Below, one piece after another: positions 39,860-51,435 of a stretch of 64,000 bases of DNA (positions are counted from its first letter, which is position 1; each line of letters opens with the position of its first letter). A model generated the notes under the pieces. It did not search any database. It was not told where the DNA came from and saw only the letters and a list, made by a program, of their open reading frames with translations. The stretch is from Hypholoma sublateritium FD-334 SS-4 (lineage: Eukaryota > Basidiomycota > Agaricomycetes > Agaricales > Strophariaceae). The DNA lies in contig KN817606.1 of assembly GCA_000827495.1 (NCBI GenBank), positions 4,435-68,434 on the forward strand, in the 5' to 3' direction. The position numbers and the translations under genes are program-made.

Positions 39860-41432
39860 GTCCGGTTGAAATTGGTCGGAACCAAGCGTAGAATTGAACT
39901 TCCGCGATTGATACCGAACATTTCCCCTGTTCCTTATTCCTGCTCTACGATCACAACAGCAACATGAATAAATCCACCTGGACCAACTCTCTGAGTCTTT
40001 TCACAGGCCTTGGAGTTAAGTCTATCAACTTTCCCTGCGCGTTCGACGCGTATATTCCCACAAAGCAGTCAAGCAATCGGAGGACAATTTTTCGACGCTC
40101 TCACTCTATCCGACTTGCACCGCGCACGAGTGCTTCTGAATCCAATCCACTGAGACAGGTAGATTCGCACATTCCCCCACCCTAAAAATTTCTCTGCGCT
40201 GATACGGTGACGCCCGCGCCAGATTCATACCACGCGGAGGAGAAAACAAGGTTCATCGCAGCCTTTCCCAGCAGCCAAAACACGTACGCCAAGCGCTCCA
40301 CGCAAAGCGGGTCTACGATGCTTATTCTTCGTTGATGTTCTTCTCTCGGATCTCAGCCAGACGTCGTTTTGGCACGAAGAACCCGCGCCATCTGCTCTAA
40401 CGCGATTCTTAACAGGTGAGCAACGAGAACATAAAATATCTTTTCGGGCGTTTCTGGCCGGCTTTTTTTATGGAACTGTTTCCTGGCGTGTTATCGGAGG
40501 AGTGGGTCTCGATTCACGCACGTCTTGACCCCAAGTACATGTCGTGCTTCTCTTTGAAGATGGAAGACTGGAGCCTCACCTAATCCTATGTACATGAATG
40601 GCTAATACCCTCCCAATAGAAGACCGTCTTACAGCATTCCAAATGACGTGATGATGTAACTGGAAGACCCGTCCGGCCGATAACTCTCGGGCAAGATTGC
40701 CAGTAACAGCACCTCGCACCTGTGACCGGAGACCGCATTGAAAACGCGGTACCCCACCCGTGCCGAGGCACAATTTGAAATGGACAGACCACTGCGGGGA
40801 AATTACATAGGGGTTCCGTGGGCGGGCAGTGGGGCAGCCCTGTTCAACCTAGCTCTCGACATCAAAGCCGTTCTTCAAAGATAAGTTTTATTTACAGAAT
40901 GCCTAGGTCCGAAAGCACCCCTCAGGATTGGTTCCCAGCTCTGGGGAACTGCCCAATCGGCAGCGAACCTACCTGCAGAAATGAGTTATCCGATCACTGC
41001 ATTCAATGTGCGTGGGGCCCCATTCATCTGCCGCTCAGGCTTGGCCAGGATACACTAATGGGAAATACGTTTGACAGAGCTGTCCGATCCTGACGAAGCC
41101 CAAGATGAGGGTGCAAGCTGGCCGCTGTATGGAGGCGTCTCCCATGTTATCATCGTTTGTCGCACACTGTCGTCAGGGCTATTTCTCCCTGCAGCCTTCA
41201 CTCAGCTGCCACCAATTATAACTCGAATTCTTCGAGGTGACTCTCAAGCCTCTCGACATGGCCAGACATGGCCCCGCAATGATTTGATGAACACTTCAAT
41301 ATCGCGGTAAATCCTCGGGGGCCACCTGGTCTGCAGAATTCTCCGGACCGCGGCAGCGCCCTCCGTCCCTGGGGTTTTACGCTGCGCTATAAAAGCCAGT
41401 GGTTCCACGAACGGCTCTTTTCTCGGATCACC
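39860..41432. other. Divergent intergenic region, UCH gene / GH5 gene
   Basis: About 1.57 kb containing both promoters. No recognisable ORF; a 91-codon plus frame at 40818 is unsupported. Confidence 0.35.
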
Positions 41433-43218
41433 ATGTCGCTCCTCAAGATTTCTGGGACTAAGATTGTAAATGAGCAAGGCAACGAAATTGTCCTTCGCGG
41501 CGCCGGCCTCGGTGGCTGGATGAAGTCTGTCAACTCTCTTTTCCTCGAGTCTAAATGCTATGCTGACCCCATGATCTATTAATTCCCAGCATGGAGAACT
41601 TCATATCAGGTCAGTGACAGAGCTTTCTCTTGAACTTGTTGCTGAACAGTACACAGGGTATCCTGGTTGCGAGTATCAGATCCGCGAAGCTCTCGCGGAG
41701 ACCATTGGGGAGGAGAAGTCAGAGTTTTTCTTTGACAAGGTTCGTCGGTACTTCGCTTCCGCTCCGTATCGCTAATGACACAGTATTCAGTTCCTCGAAT
41801 ACTTCTTCCAAGACGAGGATGCTGCATTTTTCAAGAGTTTGGGGTTGAACTGCATTCGCCTGCCATTTAATTATCGTCACTTCGAAGGTATGGATAACCA
41901 ATCATGTGGATACTTCTTTGATATTAATAGAAACCCACCTTCTCTATGTAGATGATATGAACCCACGCGTCCTTAAAGAATCCGGATTTAAACACCTGGA
42001 TCGCGTCATCAACCTCTGTGCAAAGCACGGCATTTACACGATCCTGGACCTGCACACCGCGCCTGGCGGACAGAACACTGACTGGCACGCCGACCACGGC
42101 AGCCATATCGCTAACTGTGCGTGTTATCCCACCGCTTACCCGATAGAATGTGTACTAATAGCGCCACATCAGTCTGGAACCACAAAGATTTCCAGGACCG
42201 TGTCCTCTGGCTGTGGACAGAGCTTGCGAAGCACTACAAAGATAACAAGTGGATCGCAGGCTACAACCCGCTCAACGAGCCGACGGACTCGAAACACACA
42301 CGACTCATCGCATTCTACAACCAGGTGCACACCGCGATTCGCGCGGTCGACCCGGACCATGCAATCTTCTTCGACGCCAACACCTTCGCGTCTGACTTCT
42401 CGCACTTCGGTGACGCGCACAAGAATTGGGACAACACCGGCTACTCGATCCATGACTACACGACCTTCGGCTTCCCCGCGGCGCCGCAGGACTACGTCGG
42501 CTCTGCGGAGCAACAGCGGCGGCTCAGGCGGAGCTACGAAAAGAAGCGCGAGTGGATGGACGAGCGCGGGCTCTGCGTGTGGAACGGCGAGTGGGGTCCC
42601 GTGTACGCGCGCAAGTCATACGATGGCGACGCGACAGACGCAATCAACCGGCGGCGGTACCACGTCCTCAAGGACCAGCTCGAGATCTATAACAAGGTAT
42701 CTAGACATCGATTCCCATATCACGTCCCTGCGGCGGCTGACAGATCCTTACCTCCCGCGTCATAGGACAAGCTCAGCTGGTCGATCTGGCTGTACAAGGA
42801 CATCGGCTTCCAGGGCATGGTCTTCATCTCACCCGAGACGCCATACATGACACGCTTCGCGGACTTCCTGGCGAAGAAGCACCGCCTCGCGGTCGATGCC
42901 TGGGGCGCTGATGACGCTGCAGTGCGCGACGTCTACCAACCGCTGCAGGATCACGTTCTCGAGGAGATCCCAGAGAGATTCCGCAATATCTACCCCGCGC
43001 CCGTGTGGAAATTCAGCGAGCGTATTACCCGCATCTCGCGCAATATCCTGATCAGCGAATTCCTCGTGAAGGAGTGGGCAGAGCACTTCGTCGGCCTCGA
43101 CGAGGCGGCGCTCGATGCGCTCGCCGCGAGCTTCCAGTATTCGAACTGCCTGAAACGGGACGAACTAAACTCAATCCTAACGGAGAATGCGGCCGCTGTG
43201 CAAGCGGAAGGCCAGTAG
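41433..43218 (+). CDS. Glycoside hydrolase family 5 (beta-glucosidase/glucanase type), intracellular
   Basis: Exons 41433-41524, 41590-41609, 41657-41739, 41791-41887, 41952-42116, 42173-42696 and 42766-43218 give 477 residues. The (beta/alpha)8 signatures are visible: LRGAGLGGWMNMENFISG, NCIRLPFNYRHF, LDLHTAPGGQN, the acid/base E in YNPLNEPTD and the nucleophile E in CVWNGEWGPVY. No signal peptide is present; the protein begins MSLLKISGTKIVNEQGNEIV, so it is probably cytosolic, acting on glucosides or glucosylated lipids rather than wall glucan. The second exon is only 20 nt. The GH5 subfamily cannot be fixed by eye. Confidence 0.88.
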
Positions 43219-44410
43219 ACTGGATGCTTAGACTGCATCGACTTGAACTTCCACGATAGATACTGAGCGGGGCACAGCTTGCCGTTTTGCTGTCGCTTCG
43301 CCGATCAGAGAGAACCAGGACTGTTTGTATTAGAATTATGTTAAATATTATGAGCTTATGCTTTTTAGCTGGTACATAGATCTACATCTAAGGATGGAAA
43401 ATTGCGCCACAGACCGAGCGAGAATTATGCCTCGTTATTAACTGTCAGTAGCATGAGATAAATAGGAACTGGAGGCGAGATATGCCATATGTACCTATAA
43501 AAATAATCCTTGGGACGCCATGGCCTACGTAAATCAACAAAATCAAGGCAATACTAACAGTTTCGATGAGGAGCGCTCAGAGCGCCGACAGGGAAGCTGT
43601 AAGATTTGTTTCATTCTGTATCTGGCCCGGGCAGTACATGTAAATGTAGTGCGCAGTACAATTCACTTGTTAATCAAGTCCTGATATCAAAGAAGTTAGG
43701 TATATTTTCTGGCGCCCACAAGCAGCTTGTTTCAAGGTGACAGTGGGAGGGCTGATGAAATTTTGGACATCGTGGTTGACCTATAGCGACGAATAGAACA
43801 CCGATTTATTTAAATTGTATACTATCTTGTAACATTGAACGATGATCTTAGATTAAATGACTCCGCAGTATAATTCCCATCCTCTAGCACTTCATTGGGG
43901 TGGCGCGAGCCTCCTTTTGAACGGCAAAGATTGTGTGCGATTTGGTTATGTGAGATTAATCCGCGATGACTACGAATATTATGGCCCTTGCAAAGGCTAC
44001 TGTTCCCCAAAGCAGACTATATTTTCGCTTTTCTCTTCTTTTCAATGCTCCGAGCGGCCTTCTGACCCAGGTAACAACAAGTAGGTCTAGGAATTCAAAG
44101 AAGCGAGTGACTTGTTTTTTGAAGTCAGAGCGAAGCGAGACTCCTCCTGTATATTTGTGGTAGCCGGCACTGTTTGATAATGCGATATAGTTTTTCAATA
44201 AGATCTCTACAATCGATAGACATTGACCGATTTGCCTCAAGATCGACAACACCCAATATAGTGAGCTCTCGAACAAAATGCATGCAGATTCGTTTATTCA
44301 TCAGATGCCTACAGATACCTTCATGGGTCGTCGTTAATTTATCATCCTTTTCCGCATACACTGTTATCCCTTTTCTCGGGACGAGCGTGCGTGGAACAGC
44401 CGCTAGGTAT
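43219..44410. other. Intergenic, no gene seen
   Basis: AT-rich 1.2 kb between the convergent GH5 and DUF1524 genes. A 106-codon minus ORF at 43956-44276 is not recognised. Confidence 0.35.
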
Positions 44411-45450
44411 TTAGCAGCTGGCGAGGTAGCTCGTGAGGGCAGCCTTCTCAGCGGTGTCGACGCTGAGGCTGTAGTAGTGTTTGACCTCGATCCAGGCACG
44501 GACGTAGGTGCACTTGTAGCTGGCAAGAGGGACCATCCATTCAGCGGGGTCTAGTAGGGCGATGTATATGTCAGGTAGGCTGTAATCGTAGAGTATTTGG
44601 TAACATACCCTGGTCGCCTGTTCACGAGGTGTGCGCAGAAGTGGGAAATTTTGTCAGTTCATATGGCAACATGCACTACACGACGGGTGGAAAGATGACT
44701 TACCCTTAGATTGGTTGAGCCTGTAAAGGAGTTGTGATAATTTAAGCTGAGGCCTGATCAGATGCGAGATAAGAACGTACGAGTCGGTGACAGCAACGAG
44801 CTGAGGGCGAACAAGATCATTGGCAAATGCCTGGCGTTGGGCGGCAGACCAATTGCGGGCACCTGAGACCCAAGCCTCTTTCAAGGGTACGAGATGGTCC
44901 TGTAATGCACAAATTCAGAATGAGGATATTCTGGAAAGAAGCAAATATATACAATGTCAAGATCACTGGCGAGAGTGGTCGCAACGTTGTCGTATGGTGA
45001 AACCCAGTTGCCGGAGGTGGACGCGCAGGCGCTATCGGTCACAACATTGGTTCCATCGCGCTTCAGCACGGCTGGAAGAAAATATGGGTTATTGACGCAA
45101 AAATATTATCGAGGCAATTGACTTACTCTCTCTTGTGTTACATGTGCCGGAGACTGAACAGCCATAGTAAGAGTCATGTTATAAATGTCATTTCCGAAGT
45201 ATACTGACTGGTGATCCAGTGCACGAAGAGATCACGATCATATGCAGGTGAGTTAGACTCGACCTCTACGGTCACTGAAGAGATTACGCGGTTAGTTGAC
45301 AGTTAGAATACAACAAAATGAACAAAACCTACATGCAGCAAGGTAGGTCTTAGCTGTCGCAGCGCTGATGGGCGTGGGCAGAGCGCGAGGGATGACGAGG
45401 CCCATAGCGGCAGATGCGAACCCAAGAAAGGCGACGACAAAGAGATGCAT
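44411..45450 (-). CDS. Secreted HNH-type nuclease-like protein (DUF1524/GmrSD C-terminal fold)
   Basis: About eight exons starting at 45450. MHLFVVAFLGFASAAMGLV is a clear signal peptide. The mature part reads LTVEVESNSPAYDRDLFVHW and SGTCNTRE, then the HNH core DIDHLVPLKEAWVSGARNW, ANDLVRPQLVAVTDSLNQSK and GDQDPAEWMVP. It ends WIEVKHYYSLSVDTAEKAAL. The D-H-x-V-P-L...N...SK-G-D pattern is the DUF1524 family, common as secreted single-domain proteins in fungi and actinobacteria and thought to be extracellular nucleases. A 9-nt microexon (44609-44617) is required to rebuild the GDQD segment. Stop at 44411. The activity is inferred from the fold. Confidence 0.85.
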
Positions 45451-45940
45451 CTTGCGTTGGAAAAAGTAGCGGTGAGCGTCACTTTGCGTCGTCTTCCAAT
45501 TTCTTTCTGAGTTTAAAGCGTTTAGATATCGACGAGGAATGTCGCATTATCGGACAACAGAGCGCGTGAAAAACGGTGTGAGATAGACTAGTCTTATCAA
45601 CCGTGCGTCGTGCGCTGCTGCTGAGCGTAAACAAGCAGCTGTGTGGGGTGAACGGGTTGATAAACGATGTCTTCCCGACGCTCTCCACATGCAACTGGTA
45701 GACCATCGGACCCGCGCAATACGAACAAAGGGCGTAGTGCATGGTGCATTCAGGTGCTTGGCTTTCTCTTGGCTATCTTGGAAGATAGAAGAGATTAGAC
45801 GTTTGTGTGGAGATATAGTTCATGGAGGTAGTAGAAGAACGGTTTCGTGCTGCTTCGTGATCGTTTTGATTCCACGTGCGTCCGAATTATTAGGTAATGC
45901 TTTGATTGCTGTTCCCGACGACGACGACGACGCCTGCTCG
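45451..45940. promoter_or_regulatory. Bidirectional promoter, DUF1524 gene / MID1
   Basis: 490 bp between divergent starts. GACGACGACGACGAC precedes the MID1 ATG. No conserved element is named. Confidence 0.4.
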
Positions 45941-47756
45941 ATGCTGCCAGAGGCCCTGCTATGTCTGCTTTCTGCAACGCTGGCGTTTGCTCAGGCACGT
46001 ACAACGTTGGGTTTAAATGCCGTGGCTCCCTTCACGTCCTCTAGTTTGCCAAAATCCTTTGCGTTGCCACCATCCCAAAATCTCGCTCTCAGCGTCGCCA
46101 TCTGCTCCGGCTCAACGCCTATCCCTAGATTCTTCATTTCAAATATCAGTAATTCAGACAGTCAAGACGATCCAAGCTCAGCCGGAGGTCTCGATGTGTT
46201 CGAAATCTCAGTGCAGAATGGGCAGGGTAATTGGACGGGCCCATTTCCGAATGGCGGCCTCCTTGCCGTCGAGCAGAACGGCGCTCAAGGGATATCTTTT
46301 CAACTAGGCGTCTCTGATAGCGGTATGATTCTCCATCGCATGTCCTACTCCCCCTGTTGACCTCTGCGACAGTACCTATGCACCAAGTAATACCCGACTC
46401 ACCCTTCCTTGGCGACACCACTTCAAATCAAGCTCTTCTCTTTTCATCACCCTATCTGCCCGTCGACACCCCCGCACCTACGTATCCAAACTACACTCTA
46501 CCTGCTGCAAACATGTCGCAACCCGACCAGCCCACGAGCTCTCCCAACTTTACGCTCAAAATATTCTCCACATCCGCAGGGTTCGCCAACAAGCCTCACA
46601 CAGCCTGCTTCCTCCAATCCCAGGTGTCTGAAGGGTCGATTGCAAGCCAGACGCAGTGGGTGCGCGATAACTTCGGTTGGCGCACACAGTGGCTTCTTGG
46701 CGGTCTTACTCCCTCTACGAATTACACTGCATTCGTATTACAGTCTACGAACGTGAGCGGTCCAATCTTTTTTGCGACAAAGTCCGGTGCGTTTGTCAGT
46801 TCATTTCTCTCATTGGGTTTATCCGAAAATGCACAGCGTGGTCATGCGCATAGTGCCATGGCGTGGCTTTCATACCCAAGAACCCTTGGATATTTCATGG
46901 CCCATCACTCGTGATTATGCGCTATGTGCTCACCATGTGGACGCTGCTGGGATAAGCTCGGATTAGCGCTCTCGCCTTGATTACTGCTGAATCACAAACT
47001 CACTACGTCACCGCACGCGCCGTTTCTTGTTTTCTTTTCACATTCTCTATAAACCCTAGTCTTCGAATCCTTGCTGATAACCCGACCCCCACAGCCGCAT
47101 TCAACTGTCCGCTAGTTCATTCACTACCCTATTGTCCAAGTGTCGCATACGCCGTACCCTTGCCCGCTCCACCCACCGGCGCCCTCGGCTACGATGCCAC
47201 CAACATGCCTCCCGCCGTAACCACGCCCCTACTCTCGTACTTGGCCAATTTCACCACGGTGCTCACGACTTTCGCCTGCGGGCGCGACTGGTACTCGCCC
47301 CTCCTAGGCTGCAACGACTGCCAGCGCGAGTACCGAACATGGCTCTGCAGCATATCGTTCACGCGCTGTACGGAGCCAAGCCCTGCAAATCCCGCGGGCT
47401 TCACCGCGACGCCCGCGGCCCCTAGCGCGACGGGGATCTCCGCCGCGCGCCAGGCGGGCAGCGGGCAGCAGGTGCTCTCCGCACTCGTCCCGCAGGCGAC
47501 GAGCAGCACGCCGCGCAACCCGTTCCTGCCCGCCCTCGACGAGCCGTACAATGCGTTGCTGCCGTGTCTCGAGCAGTGCAACCAGGTCGACCGCGCGTGC
47601 CCGCCGTTCGTCGGCTTTAACTGTCCGACGAACGAGTTCAACGGTGGCGCCAGCTACGGCGTGGGGTACATCGACAGCGCGAACGGCGAGCGCGGCCTCG
47701 GGCTTACAGGCGCAGCACAGGATCGCTACGGCAATGTCTGGTGCAACCTGATATAG
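45941..47756 (+). CDS. MID1: Mid1 stretch-activated Ca2+ channel subunit
   Basis: Exons 45941-46322, 46373-46786 and 47095-47756 give about 485 residues. MLPEALLCLLSATLAFAQA is a signal peptide. The ectodomain is rich in N-glycosylation sequons (NISNSDS, NYTLPAANMS, NFTL, NYTAF, NVSG). The Cys-rich C-terminus is typical of Mid1: NCPLVHSLPYCPSVAYAVPL, FACGRDWYSPLLGCNDCQRE, YRTWLCSIS, RCTEPSP and CLEQCNQVDRACPPFVGFNC. Mid1 pairs with Cch1 in the plasma membrane or ER to admit calcium under mating, cold and wall stress. The 308-nt second intron is long for this genome and might hide a small exon. Start 45941 is chosen because it begins the signal peptide. Confidence 0.9.
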
Positions 47757-47991
47757 TGGGCCTACGTACGCCACCACTCCTTACTGTACTGCTATCGGGT
47801 CAAATTAAGTGTTTTACTACGTTTTATGTTATTTATGTACATGTACACGATGGACTTCCCCTGCTTTTCTCTATACATACTCCCCAAGCTTTGCTGTCAC
47901 TATAACCGTACAATATTTATGCAATAATTTATCTGCTCTAGAATCTCGGCCATATAGGCGGAGAGCTGCGAGCAGAGTGTCCCATCCGCGA

Positions 47992-50018
47992 CTAAAATTC
48001 GCTGTCGATGAAATCTAGCCGCGAAGCGCGCGATAGCGTCAGCGACGCGCGAGGGGCGAAAGTAATAGGTCCATTCTCAAAATGCGGCGAGGGCGCGGCA
48101 AACGAATGCACCATGCTTATTGTACGGCTCGATGTCGACGGTGTGATCAGAGGCGACGGTGGCTTGATGAAGTGGAGAAACTCGCCCAGGCTAAGCTTGA
48201 GGCGTGTAACCTGGAAGTGTGCGTCAGCAGGTCGCGAGAAGGTCGCGAAACGCGGATGGACTACCATTATGGGGTACAGAGCCATGATGAAACTGGTAAG
48301 TATAAGCTTTAAGGTTAGCAGAAACGATGGAGACGCGGTCGCCAGAGAAAAGACGCACGGAATTCCGATGCCGTGCAGGGGCCCCGTGAGGAAGAAGAGG
48401 ATAAGGATATTAGCGATTTTGGCGGCTGGGTGATTGGAGGAGACGACGACCGTGTCAGCACTGCGCCGGTAAGACAATAGAAAAGCTTATACCTATAGCG
48501 CTGGGAATATCGCCGGAGATCAGTCGCTGGCCGATCAGCGGGGTACATACATAACGCGACTTACAGGAGAAAATATATGAAGCCGTGCCGCGCGAAGATA
48601 TTCATGGTGGGGATGAGGGTGCGCATTTCGCGCAGGCTCTTCCAGCTTGGCCGCCCGTTAGCATCCAGGTTACAAAGAACGCTGAAAAAAGTTTTAAGCA
48701 TCAGCACAAAGTAGATGCACTGGGCCACTATTGACGGGATCCTGGGATATAAGTAATCGCTGTGAGACAATATAAATAATAACGAGGGTGGAAATTCACC
48801 AGGCTCCCAGAGTGAAGACTGGGGGTAGCGAGGTCGTGGTGATACGACATCCAGGGATATGCGAGTCTCCAGGAGGGATAATCGTGCTTGAGGATATGTA
48901 TACAAAGCCTGTCCCCAGGCTAGTCTAAACAAGAATAGAACCATGTTCCGTCAGAACTGTATCCATCATCACGTCAAAAATGGTCGACAGACCGTCAATT
49001 GGACTAGACGGGAAGTTAATGTTTTTAATCCACGGTAATCATATGACTGCGAGTATTTCGCACTCACTGGAAAAGAGGATGACAGTCAGCAGCATATCTA
49101 GAAATGTAAAGATTTAGTTGGCGTCTTCGAAGAAACCTGGGCAGAACGCGAGCACGTACAACTGGGCGTCCAGTCGTATACTGCGTTTATTCGGATGAGC
49201 ATCATGATATCGGGTAGCAACGTCACAACCGCCGTATTCCTAGATGGTTGTGAGGACTGCGACTGCGAATACTGGCGTGAGGATACTGACAAGACCACGA
49301 CGTAGTACCACACATTGCAGCTGCGGTCGGAAGGGCGCAAGATCAGGCAGGTAGATGATGGAGATATATAGAAGTTTGCATACAACTGCATCAGACGGTT
49401 AGATATTTGAAGACGCTAATTCAAGAGTTGGAAGTGAGACTCACATTGATACTGAGTTTCGTGCTCATGTTCACTGGCACCGACGAGAAGATAAGACACG
49501 AAAATTGACATGAAATTTAACGAATTGAAAACATACCAGAGACAAACCAGCTGCAGATGATCGCGCGATGAGGAATGACCCATATCAAACACAGCATAAG
49601 ACGCACGCAAGATTCAGCACTGATGCATAGCGGACGACCACATATATTCGTCTTGAATGACGGCCTCTGGGCTTGTTCCTACACTTGTCTGTGAGAAGCT
49701 CAACGGCAGCTGTACCAACAAGCAAACATACCAGCGATCCCAAATCACAGATATCTGCAGGTAGAACACGTCAAGCTTAGTCCACGAATCAACGCGTTGA
49801 TCTCGTACCTCCTTCGCGAAGCACAAGATAAGGTCATAGACCACCCAGGTCAGTGCGGCCACTGGAACAAAAGCCCATCTTGAGTCTGCAGAAGTGTGAA
49901 GACGTGCTCAACGTACCGGAAACAAGATTGAGCAGGTGGGAATCACGTATAAGCTGAAGGTCAAGTTGTTCAACTGCAAGCTGCGCGCCCTGGCGCTCCT
50001 CGTGTCCTAAGTGGTCCA
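47992..50018 (-). CDS. DUF6533-type multi-pass membrane protein
   Basis: Many small exons; exact junctions in the middle are uncertain. The start at 50018 gives MDHLGHEERQGAQLAVEQLD, then a first membrane helix with VAALTWVVYDLILCFAKE. That is the DUF6533 opening: a Tyr-Asp-x-x-x-x-F-x-x-E signature after two short helices. Later exons show LPDIMMLIRINAVYD near 49200, IPSIVAQCIYFVLMLKTFFS near 48720 and an FFLTGPLHGIGIPC region near 48380. The tail is LTLSRASRLDFIDSEF, resembling the usual S-R-L/M-x-L-x-L-R-E ending. Proteins of this type have seven predicted helices and are greatly expanded in Agaricomycetes; their function is unknown. Confidence 0.7.
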
Positions 50019-50682
50019 TGCCGCTTGGATGCTTGCCAGCAAGATGAAGAAAACGGCTACGTGGGCGGGTGCATGCAGGATTGGGACAGAATGAAGATGA
50101 TGTCCGAGTAGGCGGCCGAGTCAAGGCATCCTTACCCAGCACTGCCATTACTATGCCGCGCATGTCAAACGGAAGGTCGGGTATCATTCTCCGGCGAGGC
50201 ACAAGACAGCCTGCGACTGATGGTGCTGATCAATGGTCGATTGTTTATGGTCTAGCCATCTTTCATCTTATAGGACTTTTCGACCACGCCATGACGACGG
50301 CGGTTCGTGTTCTTCGTCGTCGCCAACGGTCGCGCGCATGTTGAGATCACGTGAAACAAAAGATTCGCAGCAAATTGGAGGTGAATTATTCCTGCTCTTC
50401 CAAATCCGTGTACGCAATGTAGTAACACCCTAGTAAAACTCCATCGACACCGGCGACCGTAGCATCATGCATTCTCAATTAAAGAATGCGTTAAGCCGCT
50501 AGGTTGAATAGGTTTAAATAATCACAAGTCACTGGCACATACTGACGCCAAACTGATGCGAATATTCATCACCGTAATACTAACAGTTCAAGACATGCCA
50601 AGAGCTCGTGCCATTCTGTCACCCCCCGCCATCCCTCCAGAGAAGAAAATACTAGGGAGATAACTAGCACCGCGAAACAGCT
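50019..50682. other. Intergenic upstream of DUF6533 gene
   Basis: Promoter side of the DUF6533 gene, running up to the foldback element. No supported ORF. Confidence 0.35.
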
Positions 50683-50685
50683 GCA

Positions 50686-51435
50686 CACTGCCGGGAGCCA
50701 ACAATTTTTCCGAGTGAAAAACGCAAATAAAATGGAAAGACGTTGGTTTAAAATGTAGATTAGATAAAATATATCCTTTTTAAGCGATTCTTCTGAATGA
50801 AAAAGACATGAAGAACGAGAATAAAAGGTAGAGTATGTGAATGATTTTGCATATTTACTATTATACCTTTTGTGAACATTTTTAGAACGACAAAATCGGT
50901 TCACGATGCAAGCTTTTGTTCGCGTTCTTCAGTGTGAAATTTTTGACATTTTTCAATATTGAAAAATGCNTTTAAAATCCCTCATTTAGAAAAGTACAAA
51001 ATAAAAAGATGTTTATCAGTTTTGAAACGATTGTTCAAGGTTTAAAATAGACCACTGAAATTTTGGTGGTCTATTTTAAACATTGAACAATCGTAAAACA
51101 ATTCATCGTTGTCTTCGCGTTTACCTTATTGTTAAATGAGGCATTTTTAATGCATTTTTCAATATTGAAAAACATCAAAAATCTCTCACTGGAAAANGCG
51201 AACAAAAGCTTGCGTCGTGAACCGATTTTGTCGTTCTAAAAATGTTCACAAAAGGTATAATAGTAAATATGCAAAATCATTCACACACTCTACCTTTTAT
51301 TCTCGTTCCTCATGTCTTTTTCATTCAGAAGAATCGCTTAAAAAGGATATATTTTATCTAATCTACATTTTAAACCAAAATCTTTCCATTTTATTTGCGT
51401 TTTTCACTCGGAAAAATTGTTGGCTCCCGGCAGTG
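50686..51435. mobile_element. 750-bp foldback element with CACTG ends (CACTA/EnSpm-like MITE)
   Basis: The element starts CACTGCCGGGAGCCAACAAT and ends with its reverse complement (ATTGTTGGCTCCCGGCAGTG). The arms pair nearly throughout, meeting at a hairpin around 51060 (TAGACCAC, 10-nt loop, GTGGTCTA). Direct repeats GCA at 50683-50685 and 51436-51438 look like a 3-bp target duplication. CACTA/G ends plus a 3-bp duplication are the signature of the CACTA (EnSpm/CMC) superfamily. No transposase is encoded; the two similar 107-111 aa ORFs are mirror images of each arm. It is far richer in AT than its surroundings, and two N bases in the arms suggest difficulty reading a palindrome. Confidence 0.85.

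Noticed and set aside
44411..45450. GmrSD-type restriction or phage-defence protein
   Set aside because: A signal peptide and single-domain length point to a secreted fungal protein; only the nuclease fold is shared.
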